From Salisaeta longa DSM 21114 (GTDB lineage: Bacteria; Bacteroidota; Rhodothermia; Rhodothermales; Salinibacteraceae), in the NCBI RefSeq assembly GCF_000419585.1, contig NZ_ATTH01000001.1:2829001-2893000 (forward strand): 64,000 nt of DNA, read 5' to 3'. The position numbers and the translations under genes were made by a program. Shown here in pieces: positions 17,114 to 26,019 of this stretch (position 1 is its first letter; the number at the start of each line of letters is the position of its first letter). The notes beneath the pieces are model-generated. The model was given only the letters and a program-made list of their open reading frames with translations. It made no database searches and was not told the origin of the DNA.

Positions 17114-17995
17114 ATGCACTCGCCGATCACTGTTTTACTTACAGGTGCTGCAGGGCAGCTGGGCCGGGCATTGGAAGCCCGCGTGCCGGAGGCCGTCGAT
17201 CTGTATTCTATGGACCGAGAAGCATTGGATATTACGGATCGGGAGGCAGTTTTTGAGGCGGTGGATGAAATCCAGCCCACGTGGCTGATCAATGCCGCGG
17301 CGTATACACACGTCGATCGAGCTGAGACCGAGGCCGAGCAGGCTTTTCGCGTGAATGCAGATGGTGCAGCATATCTGGCCCAGGCCGCTGCGTCCGTCGG
17401 GACACGCATGGTGCAAGTGTCAACCGATTTTGTGTTCGACGGAGAAAAGTCCAGTCCTTACAAGACGGACGATGCGCCCAACCCCATCAATGTATACGGA
17501 GAGAGCAAACTGGCGGGAGAACAGCGTGTGCAGGAGGTGTTAGGAGAAAAGGCACTCATCGTGCGCACGGCTTGGCTGTACGGGGCGGATGGAAATAATT
17601 TCGTCCATACCATGCTCCGACTCATGCATGAGCGGGACGAAGTGCAGGTTGTGGATGACCAGATCGGGACGCCGACCGGGGCAGACAGTCTGGCGGGAGG
17701 AATCTGGGCAGCTATTGAACGGAAGCCAACAGGTATTCATCATTGGACCGATGCCGGCGTGGCGTCCTGGTACGATTTTGCCGTAGCCATTCGAGAAGAG
17801 GCCCGTTCCTGTGGGATGCTTGAGCATCCAGCGGAGGTTGTGCCAGTGCCCAGTTCTGCATATTCGACTGCAGCGAAGCGGCCCTCGTATAGCGTGCTGG
17901 ATAAAAATTTAACTTGGTGCGCACTCGAAACTACATCATGTCATTGGTGGACATCTTTACGTAAAGTTATGTCTCTCTTGAGGTCATCGCGTTAG
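17114..17995 (+). CDS. rfbD: dTDP-4-dehydrorhamnose reductase
   Basis: 293 residues of the RmlD short-chain reductase family, which reduces the keto sugar to dTDP-L-rhamnose with NAD(P)H. GAAGQLGRAL (11-20) binds the cofactor. NAAAYTHVDRAE, VSTDFVFDG and the catalytic Y-x3-K in YGESKLAGE are present. The C-terminus (KRPSYSVLDK, then about 30 residues) follows the usual pattern, so the gene is complete. The composition drops in G+C from about this gene onward. Confidence 0.95.
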   Translation: MHSPITVLLTGAAGQLGRALEARVPEAVDLYSMDREALDITDREAVFEAVDEIQPTWLINAAAYTHVDRAETEAEQAFRVNADGAAYLAQAAASVGTRMVQVSTDFVFDGEKSSPYKTDDAPNPINVYGESKLAGEQRVQEVLGEKALIVRTAWLYGADGNNFVHTMLRLMHERDEVQVVDDQIGTPTGADSLAGGIWAAIERKPTGIHHWTDAGVASWYDFAVAIREEARSCGMLEHPAEVVPVPSSAYSTAAKRPSYSVLDKNLTWCALETTSCHWWTSLRKVMSLLRSSR

Positions 17996-18196
17996 GTTTT
18001 GCGTATTTCCGCCGTGTGATGCGGCTGTGTGCGAACGTTATAAATTGTTTCAATATGGGAGAAATGATGTCCGACTTTGTCCTTCACATGCTTCAGAAAA
18101 ACGCTTTAAGTCAACCGCTGGAAACGATGGCAGGTTGCTCTGGCGTAGATGTCCCTGCGGCTTGAACACACCCTGTCCCCAAAATCATTGCTTTCA

Positions 18197-19669
18197 ATGA
18201 GTATTGCGCAGCGTACCATTACGGGCCTGCTCTGGATGGCATTAGATCAGTGGGGTAGCAAAGCTGCGAGCTTCCTCACATTTTTGATACTGGCGCGCCT
18301 CTTATCTCCGGAAGCGTTTGGTCTTGTCGCTCTGGCGACCGTCTTTGTTGCATTTGCTCACGTCATCGCTGATCAGGGTTTTACCGATGCCATTGTTCAA
18401 CGAGATGCACTGAATGATCTACATGTGCACTCGGCCTTTTGGGTCAATGTGACGCTGGCTCTTGGGTTGATTGGTGTCACGTGGCTCACCGCGCCGTGGA
18501 TTGCGGTGCTGTTCAATGAACCGGAGTTAGAAGATGTACTCCAGGGGATGTCGCTTATCTTTGGAATTCGAGCCCTCACCGGTGTGCAAGAAGCGCTTTT
18601 TCGGCGCGATGTTGAGTTCAAAGCTCTCTCCGTCGGTGGATTCATTGGAGTCTGTGGTGGGGCTGGTGTTGGTATTGGAATGGCTGTCGCAGGATACGGT
18701 GTGTGGAGCTTAGTCGTTCAGCAAATCGTACATCAAATTATCTACGCTATTATCCTGTGGTGGATGAGTCCTTGGACACCCCAATTTTTGTTTTCCTTCT
18801 TGCACGCAAAAGATCTTTTCAGCTTTGGTTTGGGAGTTTTGGGGGCCAACATTCTCAACTTCTTTAACCGACGCATGGATGATCTACTCATCGGAGGATT
18901 TCTAGGCTCTACGGCTCTCGGCTATTACAATGTTGCATACCGCATTCTGTTAGCACTGACACAGATGATCTCCAGCGTCGGGTCTCGCGTAATGTTTCCC
19001 GTGTTTTCCCAGCTTCAGCACAACCTCGACCGACTCCGGCAGAGTTACTATGCTGCGATCAAATATACCGTCATGCTCTCGGCCCCCATTTATGTCGGTT
19101 TAGCAGTTCTTGCACCATACATCATTCCCACAGCGTTTGGGGCCAAATGGGAAGCCAGCGTTCCAATCATGCAGGTCCTCAGCTTCGTTGGGATTTTGCA
19201 CTCTGTTTTGTACTTCAACAGTCCAGTGATTCTTTCGCAAGGACGGTCGCTACTGAACATGAGTCTGACGATGCTGCGAGCTATTGTCAATTTTACCGCT
19301 TTTCTGATTGCCGTCCAGTGGGGTATTTTCGCAGTTGCTGTCACATATACTGCAATGGGGTATCTTCTCGCGCCAGTCGAAGTAGGAGTTGTCCACAGAC
19401 TCATACAGATCAACTGGAAGCGGTACATTGATGCAGTCCTTCCCCCCATCGTAGCCTCAGGTATAGCAGCTGGAGCGGTGTTGACGCTGTCGTATGGTAT
19501 CTCGAAGCATATATCTGTTATCGCCATGCTTGCGGCGGGGGCTTGTCTGGGTGCTATAGTTTTCTCAGGCGTGCTTCTACTCGTTCGTCCTGGACTGATT
19601 GACGAGCTACGACATCTCAAGATCACGGCTCTGTCCAAACCGACACACGAGGTGGAAGAGACAGCATGA
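18197..19669 (+). CDS. Wzx-type polysaccharide flippase (MOP superfamily)
   Basis: 490 residues with about 12-14 hydrophobic helices and few charges. The N-terminal signature (GLLWMALDQWGSKAASFLTF, then ILARLLSPEAFGLVALATVF) is that of the PST/WzxC branch of lipopolysaccharide exporters. It should flip undecaprenyl-linked repeat units across the inner membrane. The start at 18197 (MSIAQRT) is preferred over the ATG at 18149, which adds 16 polar residues. The stop overlaps the sulfotransferase start by four bases (ATGA). A 153-to-200-base gap separates it from rfbD. Confidence 0.92.
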   Translation: MSIAQRTITGLLWMALDQWGSKAASFLTFLILARLLSPEAFGLVALATVFVAFAHVIADQGFTDAIVQRDALNDLHVHSAFWVNVTLALGLIGVTWLTAPWIAVLFNEPELEDVLQGMSLIFGIRALTGVQEALFRRDVEFKALSVGGFIGVCGGAGVGIGMAVAGYGVWSLVVQQIVHQIIYAIILWWMSPWTPQFLFSFLHAKDLFSFGLGVLGANILNFFNRRMDDLLIGGFLGSTALGYYNVAYRILLALTQMISSVGSRVMFPVFSQLQHNLDRLRQSYYAAIKYTVMLSAPIYVGLAVLAPYIIPTAFGAKWEASVPIMQVLSFVGILHSVLYFNSPVILSQGRSLLNMSLTMLRAIVNFTAFLIAVQWGIFAVAVTYTAMGYLLAPVEVGVVHRLIQINWKRYIDAVLPPIVASGIAAGAVLTLSYGISKHISVIAMLAAGACLGAIVFSGVLLLVRPGLIDELRHLKITALSKPTHEVEETA

Positions 19670-20538
19670 GTATTCAGAAACGCATTTTTCTCGTTGGGTA
19701 CCCACGATCCGGAACGACGCTGCTCCAGTCGCTAATTGCAGCTCATCCAGATGTGGCATCATTCCCCGAATCACATTTCTTTCCTCGACTGCGATCGGCG
19801 CGGCCGTGGGTAAATCGATTGGGGCTCGCCTCACGAAAGGCGAGAGAAACAATGGAAACGTACTTCCGCAACATCGGAGCGTGGGATACATATCGGTTGC
19901 ATGCGTCCCCTCTGATGCTGAAACCTTCTGCGATCTGTGAGGCATTTGTGGCAACGTTGGATGCACTGGCATCGCAGCGTGACGCCTCGTTTTGGCTGGA
20001 GAAGACGCCGCGTCACCTGTATTCTATTGCAGACATCGAAGCGTTGGTCCCGAAAGTCCACGTCGTCCACCTACTGCGGCGCGGGGAAGATACGGTCGCT
20101 TCGTTGTACCATGCAATCAAAATGTATCCTGAGAAGTGGGGAAAGTCAGCTTCGATCGATGCTTGCTGCGACCGATGGCTCCGGGACATCGAGATCTCGC
20201 TCGCGTATAGGAATGTGTCAGGGCACATCCTCGTCACATACGCAGATGTCGTCCAGAATACGGAGGTCGTTCTTCGTCAAATCGCGCAAGAGGTCGGTTT
20301 TGAGTTCGATCCCGCAATGCTGAAGGAGTACAGGGCAGTGAGCGCCGATGTTGTGCAGGAGGACGAAGTATGGAAGGAACGAACGGAACGACCCATCGAA
20401 CTTCGTCGAGGAGACAAGTTCAAGCGTATATTCAGTGAAAACGAACAGGACCGAGTGTCTCGGCGGGTCGCGGAGGGAAACCGGAAACTGCAAGGACTCC
20501 GAGCGGAAGTCAGCGAGGGTAAGCAAAGAGGAACGTAA
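19666..20538 (+). CDS. Sulfotransferase (PAPS-dependent, Sulfotransfer_1/3 type)
   Basis: 290 residues. The 5'-phosphosulfate loop GYPRSGTTLLQSL is at 11-23. The 3'-phosphate-binding segment LLRRGEDTVASLYHA is at about 136-150, with WLEKTPRH between them. These are the two classical PAPS-binding elements, so the protein probably sulfates a sugar of the polysaccharide or a related carrier. It is translationally coupled to the flippase gene. No PAPS-synthesis genes are in the window. Confidence 0.9.
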   Translation: MSIQKRIFLVGYPRSGTTLLQSLIAAHPDVASFPESHFFPRLRSARPWVNRLGLASRKARETMETYFRNIGAWDTYRLHASPLMLKPSAICEAFVATLDALASQRDASFWLEKTPRHLYSIADIEALVPKVHVVHLLRRGEDTVASLYHAIKMYPEKWGKSASIDACCDRWLRDIEISLAYRNVSGHILVTYADVVQNTEVVLRQIAQEVGFEFDPAMLKEYRAVSADVVQEDEVWKERTERPIELRRGDKFKRIFSENEQDRVSRRVAEGNRKLQGLRAEVSEGKQRGT

Positions 20539-20604
20539 TGAGCGGCTTTGTTGAAGTGGCCACCGGCATAGGGAATTGACCAACGCACACGAACAAAACA
20601 AGAA

Positions 20605-21633
20605 ATGATGCGCATCCTCGCCACACCCCGTTCACAGGAGAGCAACCCCTACTGTGATTTGCTGTACGGGGCAATGGAGCAGCAGGGATGTCGGGCCGAT
20701 CCGTTTCGTTTAGAGTCGCTCTTTAGGGGAGAATACGAAGTTTGGCACCTCCATTGGCCGGAGGGGTTCTTTCAGAAGCATCCTCCCATCATTGCGGTGC
20801 TCCGTATGGTCGGATTGCTTAGCCTCTTGCTTTGGGCCCGTTTGTGCGGAATACGAGTGGTGTGGACAGTTCACAACTTGATGGCGCACGAGACGACACA
20901 TTCAACGGTAGAGCCTGTATTCTGGAGAATATTTTCCGAGCTTGTGCATGGATCAATTTCGCTGTCTCGGTCTGCACAGCGCAGTGCGTTTGCGACGTAT
21001 CCGGCTCTGCAGGAAAAGCCTGCTGCTGTCATTCCTCATGGTCATTACCGCTCGGTTTATCCTCAGACGATGGACCGCGGCGATGCACGAGAGAGGTTAG
21101 GACTCAAGGCCAGGCATCGAGTAGCGCTCTACTTTGGCGCCATCCGTCCATATAAGGAGGTGCCGGATCTCATCCGCGCCTTCAGCAACATAAAGGGGGA
21201 AGATTTGCGTCTGTTGATCGTTGGAAATCCGCTCTCCGAAGAGGAGAAGCAACGAGTGCAAGCTGCTGCTTCACGCGACACGCGTATCCAGTTCGTTCTC
21301 GAGTTCATCCCCAATGAACGAGTGCAAGTGTATTTCCAAGCGACAGATGTTGTAATCCTACCTCAGCGATCGTTTCTAAACTCAGGCAGTGCGCTGTTGG
21401 CCCTTTCGTTCGATTGCCCGTTGCTAGCAGCGAATCAAGGAAGCATGGCCGACCTGCGGAATCGATTAGGGAGTGAGTGGGTCCAGTTGTTCAATGCCCC
21501 ATTGCAGTCAGACGATATTGCTCGCGCTATTGAGTGGGGAAGTCGAGCGCCGCGCCCTGCACGTGCACCCCTCGACGGCTTGGCATGGGCACCTGTGGCA
21601 CATCAGACGCTCGATTTTTTCAGCCGCCTTTGA
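20605..21633 (+). CDS. Glycosyltransferase, GT-B fold
   Basis: 342 residues. The N-terminal half holds VWHLHWPEGFF and VVWTVHNLMAHE, and the C-terminal half holds ALYFGAIRPYKEVPDL, LLIVGNPL and LPQRSFLNSGSALLALSF. This is the GT-B architecture of families such as GT4, with a partly degenerate EX7E-like donor site (the usual first Glu is replaced in FLNSGSALLA). A hydrophobic helix at about 65-85 suggests membrane association. Donor and acceptor cannot be read from sequence. Starts at 20605 and 20608 are equivalent. Confidence 0.85.
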   Translation: MMRILATPRSQESNPYCDLLYGAMEQQGCRADPFRLESLFRGEYEVWHLHWPEGFFQKHPPIIAVLRMVGLLSLLLWARLCGIRVVWTVHNLMAHETTHSTVEPVFWRIFSELVHGSISLSRSAQRSAFATYPALQEKPAAVIPHGHYRSVYPQTMDRGDARERLGLKARHRVALYFGAIRPYKEVPDLIRAFSNIKGEDLRLLIVGNPLSEEEKQRVQAAASRDTRIQFVLEFIPNERVQVYFQATDVVILPQRSFLNSGSALLALSFDCPLLAANQGSMADLRNRLGSEWVQLFNAPLQSDDIARAIEWGSRAPRPARAPLDGLAWAPVAHQTLDFFSRL

Positions 21634-21656
21634 TCTGATCTCGATGTCTCGTTGTT

Positions 21657-22961
21657 ATGTCAGACTTTTCCAGCGCCTCGCTTCACGTGACGGTACTATG
21701 GCGTCACGCCGACTGGGGACTTTACGGACGGCGTCATGAGGCGCTTGCTCGCGAACTAGCGCGACGTTCCTGTGTCAAGAGCGTCCTGCATGTCGAACCT
21801 GTGTCTGCTCCCGAAGCGCTTCGTATAGTGCGCCGCTGGTGGCGTGCTTCCGGAGCAATAAAGGCGGCATACGCAACGCAACTTCGGAAGCTGCTTACTC
21901 GCACGCCCGTACCCGTTGGAAATCGAACCTACGTCACATCGATCGTGACCGTGCTCAATCGTTCGTTTCCGGCCTATCTGGGGCGCATCAACACCAGGCT
22001 GATTCGCTGGCAGATGGCGGCGATTCGGCGCTTTCGGGACACTCTATCAGGCAAGACTACTTGCACGTTGGTGTACCCCCCCAGTTTATATCTGTCGCAA
22101 GCTATGCCTCTCCTCGATAGCGATATTGTTGTTGCAGATCTGGTCGACGATGTCCTCGCCCGTGTCGAGAATCCGCGATTGGCGTCAATGTACCGTGCAG
22201 TGTACCGCGGCGTGCTCGATCGGACTGACCATGCGTTTGCAACGTCTGAGGCGGTACAGAAACGTTTCGCTTCATCCAATTGTCAGATCGATGTGCTTCC
22301 TAATGGGGTAGTGATGCCAGACGCTAGTGCTGCTGCCCCAGCCGCCGCTGTGACACAGAACGACGCCCCCGTTGTGGCGTATGCGGGCCAGTTGAACCAA
22401 GCCCTTGATCCTGGCTTAGTTAAACCCGTCATCCGAGCGTGCGACGATCTCACGTTTCGTTTCTACGGCCCTGTCACTGACTCTAAAGGGCGTCGTTTGG
22501 CCACTTGGCTCGGTGAGCGCTCCAATGTTGAACTCGTTGGCCCGGTGCCGCACGCCGATCTCCAAGATGCTCTCTGCCGAGCGGATATCCTCGTTAATTT
22601 TAAGGTCCCCAACCATACAACAGCGGGAAATGACTTGCTCAAAATCTACGAGTACTTGGCGACTGGGCACCCCGTAGTTAGTCCTCGGGTGTCCCCGGTA
22701 GACCGGTTCGAAGATGTTATCTACATCGCTGAAACTTCTGATCAGTTTGCCGATCAACTCCGAAAAGCTCTGCGAGAAGAACCTGGAGAGAAGGCGCAGA
22801 AGCGAGTTGCATACGCTCATTCCAACTCTTGGAAGAGCCGTGTCGACGAAATCCTTGACACGCTTTTGGCTCTGAGCCCTACCGTTCCGCCTGATACCAG
22901 CACGAGATCGAGATCGTCGGTCGATGATTCGAAAAGCGAAAAGCAAAGTCAGACCGAATAG
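21657..22961 (+). CDS. Glycosyltransferase, GT-B fold (GT4-like)
   Basis: 434 residues. An N-terminal Rossmann-like half includes the WRHADWGLYGRRHEALAREL opening. A donor-binding half contains VAYAGQLNQALDPGLV, VELVGPVPHADL and DLLKIYEYLATGHPVV, where the two Glu-like positions of the EX7E motif are partly kept. The Ser/Lys-rich last 35 residues look disordered. It is a likely rhamnosyl- or hexosyltransferase of the repeat unit, but specificity is unknown. The downstream polymerase gene begins two bases after the stop. Confidence 0.85.
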   Translation: MSDFSSASLHVTVLWRHADWGLYGRRHEALARELARRSCVKSVLHVEPVSAPEALRIVRRWWRASGAIKAAYATQLRKLLTRTPVPVGNRTYVTSIVTVLNRSFPAYLGRINTRLIRWQMAAIRRFRDTLSGKTTCTLVYPPSLYLSQAMPLLDSDIVVADLVDDVLARVENPRLASMYRAVYRGVLDRTDHAFATSEAVQKRFASSNCQIDVLPNGVVMPDASAAAPAAAVTQNDAPVVAYAGQLNQALDPGLVKPVIRACDDLTFRFYGPVTDSKGRRLATWLGERSNVELVGPVPHADLQDALCRADILVNFKVPNHTTAGNDLLKIYEYLATGHPVVSPRVSPVDRFEDVIYIAETSDQFADQLRKALREEPGEKAQKRVAYAHSNSWKSRVDEILDTLLALSPTVPPDTSTRSRSSVDDSKSEKQSQTE

Positions 22962-22963
22962 GA

Positions 22964-24169
22964 ATGCACGCCGATTACCTCACCCAACAACGTCGCCGGG
23001 AAATCGGAACGACTTCCGCCTTCGTCATCGGGTTCATGATGTTCTCCAACGTCGTGGACATGGGTGGGGCATGGATGATCAAATACCTTTCAATTCTTCT
23101 TGCCGGGGCCTACGTCGGGCTCAGCGCAAGTCAGATACGCGTTGACCTTGGCACCTTTCTCGTCGTGATATTCGTTTTTGGAGTGATTCCAACGTGGGGG
23201 TTGCTGAAAGGCATGCTTGAAGGAGGAAACTTGTCTGTCGCGACATCGCAGGTCACTCCGTTTTACGTAGGAGTCATCTACTACTTACTTCTGTCTAAAG
23301 GAGGAAGCAAATGGGCCTTGGGGGTCTTTCTGAAGTCGATTCTGGCGATTGCCGTCACGGCCATCGTGCTTATCTTGGGTATGTTCTTGATTCCTGACTT
23401 TCCGCCACTAAGCGCTGCCTTCGACTATCTTCGGACCCTGGATGACATACAGGGAAAGTTTGGCAAGCGTTTGATAGGACCCCTTACTTGGCATTCCATC
23501 TACTTTAAGGCGACGTTATTCTATGTACCTGCGTATGTTTTTTGCCTTTACAAACGCAAGTTTGTTTACTGTGTAATCTTTTTTGTGGCCTTGACACTTT
23601 CGGTGTCGAAGGCCGGTATACTTCTTTGCGGTCTGTTTACTGCTTGGTTCGTTCTGACAAACGGATCTTTACGTGTGCAAATGAGGGTTTTCGGAATGAC
23701 GACGATCCTCATCACGGTGGCCATCTACATCGTCAACGTCGACGTAACAATGGCATATGTTGATTACCTTATTGCCACAGTCACGGGAAAAGCCGAAACA
23801 ACGAAGATTCGCCTCGGGCATATTCGTTCATTCTTTGATCTTATGGGGGGACATCCTGCGTACCTTCTCTGGGGACAGGGAGTAGGGACACAGTTCTATA
23901 GCGAAGGAATGGGAAGATTAACTTATAATATCGAGCTTGATCATTTAGATGTAATTCGCCAATTCGGTCTACCGTGGTTTATTGCTTTCACGGCGAGTGT
24001 CGCTGTTGTTGCACTTCGGCTTATCCGAATGAAAAATCAGACCAGCAAAGGATGGGGATATGCAATGATTGCCTTGTTCATCGCTGCCGGTACAAACCCC
24101 TTACTGATTACGCCGCTCTTTATGATGTTGCTCGCGGTATGTTATCATTACGCGAGAAGTCGAGCCTAA
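22964..24169 (+). CDS. O-antigen polymerase/ligase-like membrane protein (Wzy candidate)
   Basis: 401 residues with about ten hydrophobic segments and a larger hydrophilic loop around 255-330 (for example TTKIRLGHIRSFFDLMGG and LLWGQGVGTQFYSEGMG). That loop has the HxxxF...GxGxG style seen in the Wzy/WaaL periplasmic loop. In a locus with a Wzx flippase, a Wzy polymerase is expected, and this is the only candidate. Sequence conservation in the family is low, so polymerase versus ligase cannot be decided. Composition is A+T-richer than the flanking chromosome. Confidence 0.8.
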   Translation: MHADYLTQQRRREIGTTSAFVIGFMMFSNVVDMGGAWMIKYLSILLAGAYVGLSASQIRVDLGTFLVVIFVFGVIPTWGLLKGMLEGGNLSVATSQVTPFYVGVIYYLLLSKGGSKWALGVFLKSILAIAVTAIVLILGMFLIPDFPPLSAAFDYLRTLDDIQGKFGKRLIGPLTWHSIYFKATLFYVPAYVFCLYKRKFVYCVIFFVALTLSVSKAGILLCGLFTAWFVLTNGSLRVQMRVFGMTTILITVAIYIVNVDVTMAYVDYLIATVTGKAETTKIRLGHIRSFFDLMGGHPAYLLWGQGVGTQFYSEGMGRLTYNIELDHLDVIRQFGLPWFIAFTASVAVVALRLIRMKNQTSKGWGYAMIALFIAAGTNPLLITPLFMMLLAVCYHYARSRA

Positions 24170-24362
24170 TCTGGAATAAAAAATTTAAAGGTTTGCAGCA
24201 TGGATTGGGTTTCGAAGTAGAATCTACCCAGATTGGGAACCGTCCACCTTTGGAGCCTATTACCCTCGCAAGTTGCCTCTGCGGCTTAGCCCAAATTAGT
24301 TGCCCAACAGGTACAAAAGTCAGGCACACTCCACAGTCTCTCCGAAATAAGACAAAAGGTAA

Positions 24363-25201
24363 ATGCGCGTTTCAATAAATCCTACTGATTATTTGCAACG
24401 TTTCTTGCGTGTTTTAAAGAAGGGAAGGGGAATTCAAGAGCCTATTTTTTTCTGCACATTCCGAAGTGCGGTGGATCATCGATTACACGCGCTCTCGAAG
24501 AGTCCATCGGGTTTCGGAAATGGATCACAGGAAGGTATCATTACTTGAAAGCCGCCCCCTCACGGAAAGCTGCTGACGATATGGGACTGAGTCTGATGGA
24601 TTACCGAAATCATATTCTCTCGTATTACCTGAATGACGAGTCGATGATGTATATAGGAGGACATTTCGGGTTTAGTAGTCGTCTGCACGAAAAGCACTCA
24701 AACCGCTGGAGGTACCTGACAATACTTCGCGACCCGGTGAGTAATTGGTTCTCTCAATATTTTTACAATCGATATAAAGAACATGATCACTTCGCAATTG
24801 AGAGCAGTATTGAAGAATTCGCCCACTCCGATGAAGGACGAAGACTTGGCTCAGATTTCGTGCACAAGTTGACCGATGAGATTCCAGAGAACGAGCTCAA
24901 TTCCGATGCGGCGATTGAGCAAGCAATTGAAAATATAAAAAGTTTGATCTTGTCGGTGTAATCGAGGAGGTTGATGCGTTCGCGGATAAATTCGAGTCTA
25001 TTTTTGGGGTTAGACTCGATATTCCACATGTCAACAGAAGTCCAGTCGAAAAGAGGAAACGTAGAGAAATGATCACCGGCGAGATCAGAGAAAGAGTTGA
25101 GGCATACTGTGCACCGGACTTGAAAGTCTACAGCCTTGAAAGTCTACAGCTATGTCCTTGACCACTTCGTGCGGAGTAGCACTGCCGATGTGAAAATGTA
25201 G
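24363..25201 (+). pseudogene. Sulfotransferase pseudogene with three frame-breaking lesions
   Basis: Three reading frames together encode one Sulfotransfer_2-like protein. Frame one gives MRVSINPTDYLQRFLRV up to EPIF (24363-24446). A lost T in the seven-T run at 24445-24451 shifts it to FFLHIPKCGGSSITRALE, which contains the PAPS loop. The second piece includes TILRDPVSNWFSQYF and runs to 24943, where another missing T (24943-24945) moves the frame to DLVGVIEEVDAFADKFE. Near the end a 16-bp tandem duplication (25119-25150) causes an early stop at about 25160. Removing one copy restores a C-terminus ending DHFVRSSTADVKM at 25201. Three separate lesions make a real pseudogene more likely than one sequencing error. 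Composition matches the low-G+C part of the locus. Confidence 0.85.
25119..25150. repeat. 16-bp tandem duplication inside the sulfotransferase pseudogene
   Basis: CTTGAAAGTCTACAGC is repeated exactly at 25119-25134 and 25135-25150. Because 16 is not a multiple of three, the second copy shifts the reading frame and produces a premature stop. Confidence 0.85.
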
Positions 25202-25271
25202 ACGTAGACTGACATATCGGCGGAATAGTAATGTTATTATTACGGTCTTTCGGGAAAATATAGCTAAAACA

Positions 25272-26003
25272 ATGTGGCAAATGAACTCTACTACTTGGTC
25301 AAAATTGCGTTTGTGGGTTACGGAGCGACCCTGGCTCTATCCTCAGGTTCGTTCGTTTCAAAAGGCGCTTGGGCAAATTCACAGTCAAGCATTTTGTACA
25401 TCAGATACGGATCTATGCATCGAGGGCTATCCAGCCTGTGCAAATAGTTACCTGTATTTTGTCTTCAAAGAGTGTGCGAATCAATCCCTGGACGTTGGTC
25501 ACCACACGCATAGCGTTGCTAACGTCAAGCGGTCTCTTTACTACGGAATTCCATCTGTGGTCGTATTTCGAGATCCTGAGGACGCGATTCCGTCTTATCT
25601 CTCGCGCTTTGATAAGGACCCGCGGGAAGCGGTTCTTCGATACGTCCGGTTCTACCAGTACATTTGCACGGTCGCCGACCAAGTTCTGCTCGCTAGCTTT
25701 GAGGAGGTGACCTCACACGTCGACCGCGTTGTTCATCGTGTGAGGTTAGCGACTGACCTCCAGTTTGAAATTGGCGAGATCGGTACACTCAAAGAGAGGG
25801 TACAGAGCCGGATGAAAGAGCAGTGGTCTGATTCGCGAGACGCACTGTTCAACCGACGCGATATTCCGCTCCCGAACGAAGACCGAGAGGTTGCAAAAAG
25901 GCGGGCTTTGGAAGCGATCAAGTCACTTGACATTTACAAGGAAGCTGTTGGGCAATTCAGGCAGATTAAAGATCTGTTCCATCAATCTACACCAACTGGC
26001 TAA
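25272..26003 (+). CDS. Sulfotransferase-like P-loop protein
   Basis: 243 residues. EGYPACANSYL (51-61) resembles the 5'-phosphosulfate loop, with the usual Lys/Arg-Ser-Gly-Thr replaced by Ala-Asn-Ser. VVVFRDPEDAIPSYL (96-110) matches the 3'-phosphate-binding strand and helix with Arg100 and Ser108. This divergent form is found in polysaccharide loci. The substrate is unknown, and the odd loop leaves some doubt about activity. It is separated from the upstream pseudogene by an A+T-rich 70-base gap. Confidence 0.75.
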   Translation: MWQMNSTTWSKLRLWVTERPWLYPQVRSFQKALGQIHSQAFCTSDTDLCIEGYPACANSYLYFVFKECANQSLDVGHHTHSVANVKRSLYYGIPSVVVFRDPEDAIPSYLSRFDKDPREAVLRYVRFYQYICTVADQVLLASFEEVTSHVDRVVHRVRLATDLQFEIGEIGTLKERVQSRMKEQWSDSRDALFNRRDIPLPNEDREVAKRRALEAIKSLDIYKEAVGQFRQIKDLFHQSTPTG

Positions 26004-26019
26004 AATCAATTGAATAGTT

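Noticed and set aside
24441-24455. Possible programmed -1 frameshift on a T TTT TTC-like heptamer in the sulfotransferase frame
   Set aside because: Two further frame-breaking lesions lie downstream in the same gene, including a 16-bp duplication, so decay explains the data better than programmed recoding.
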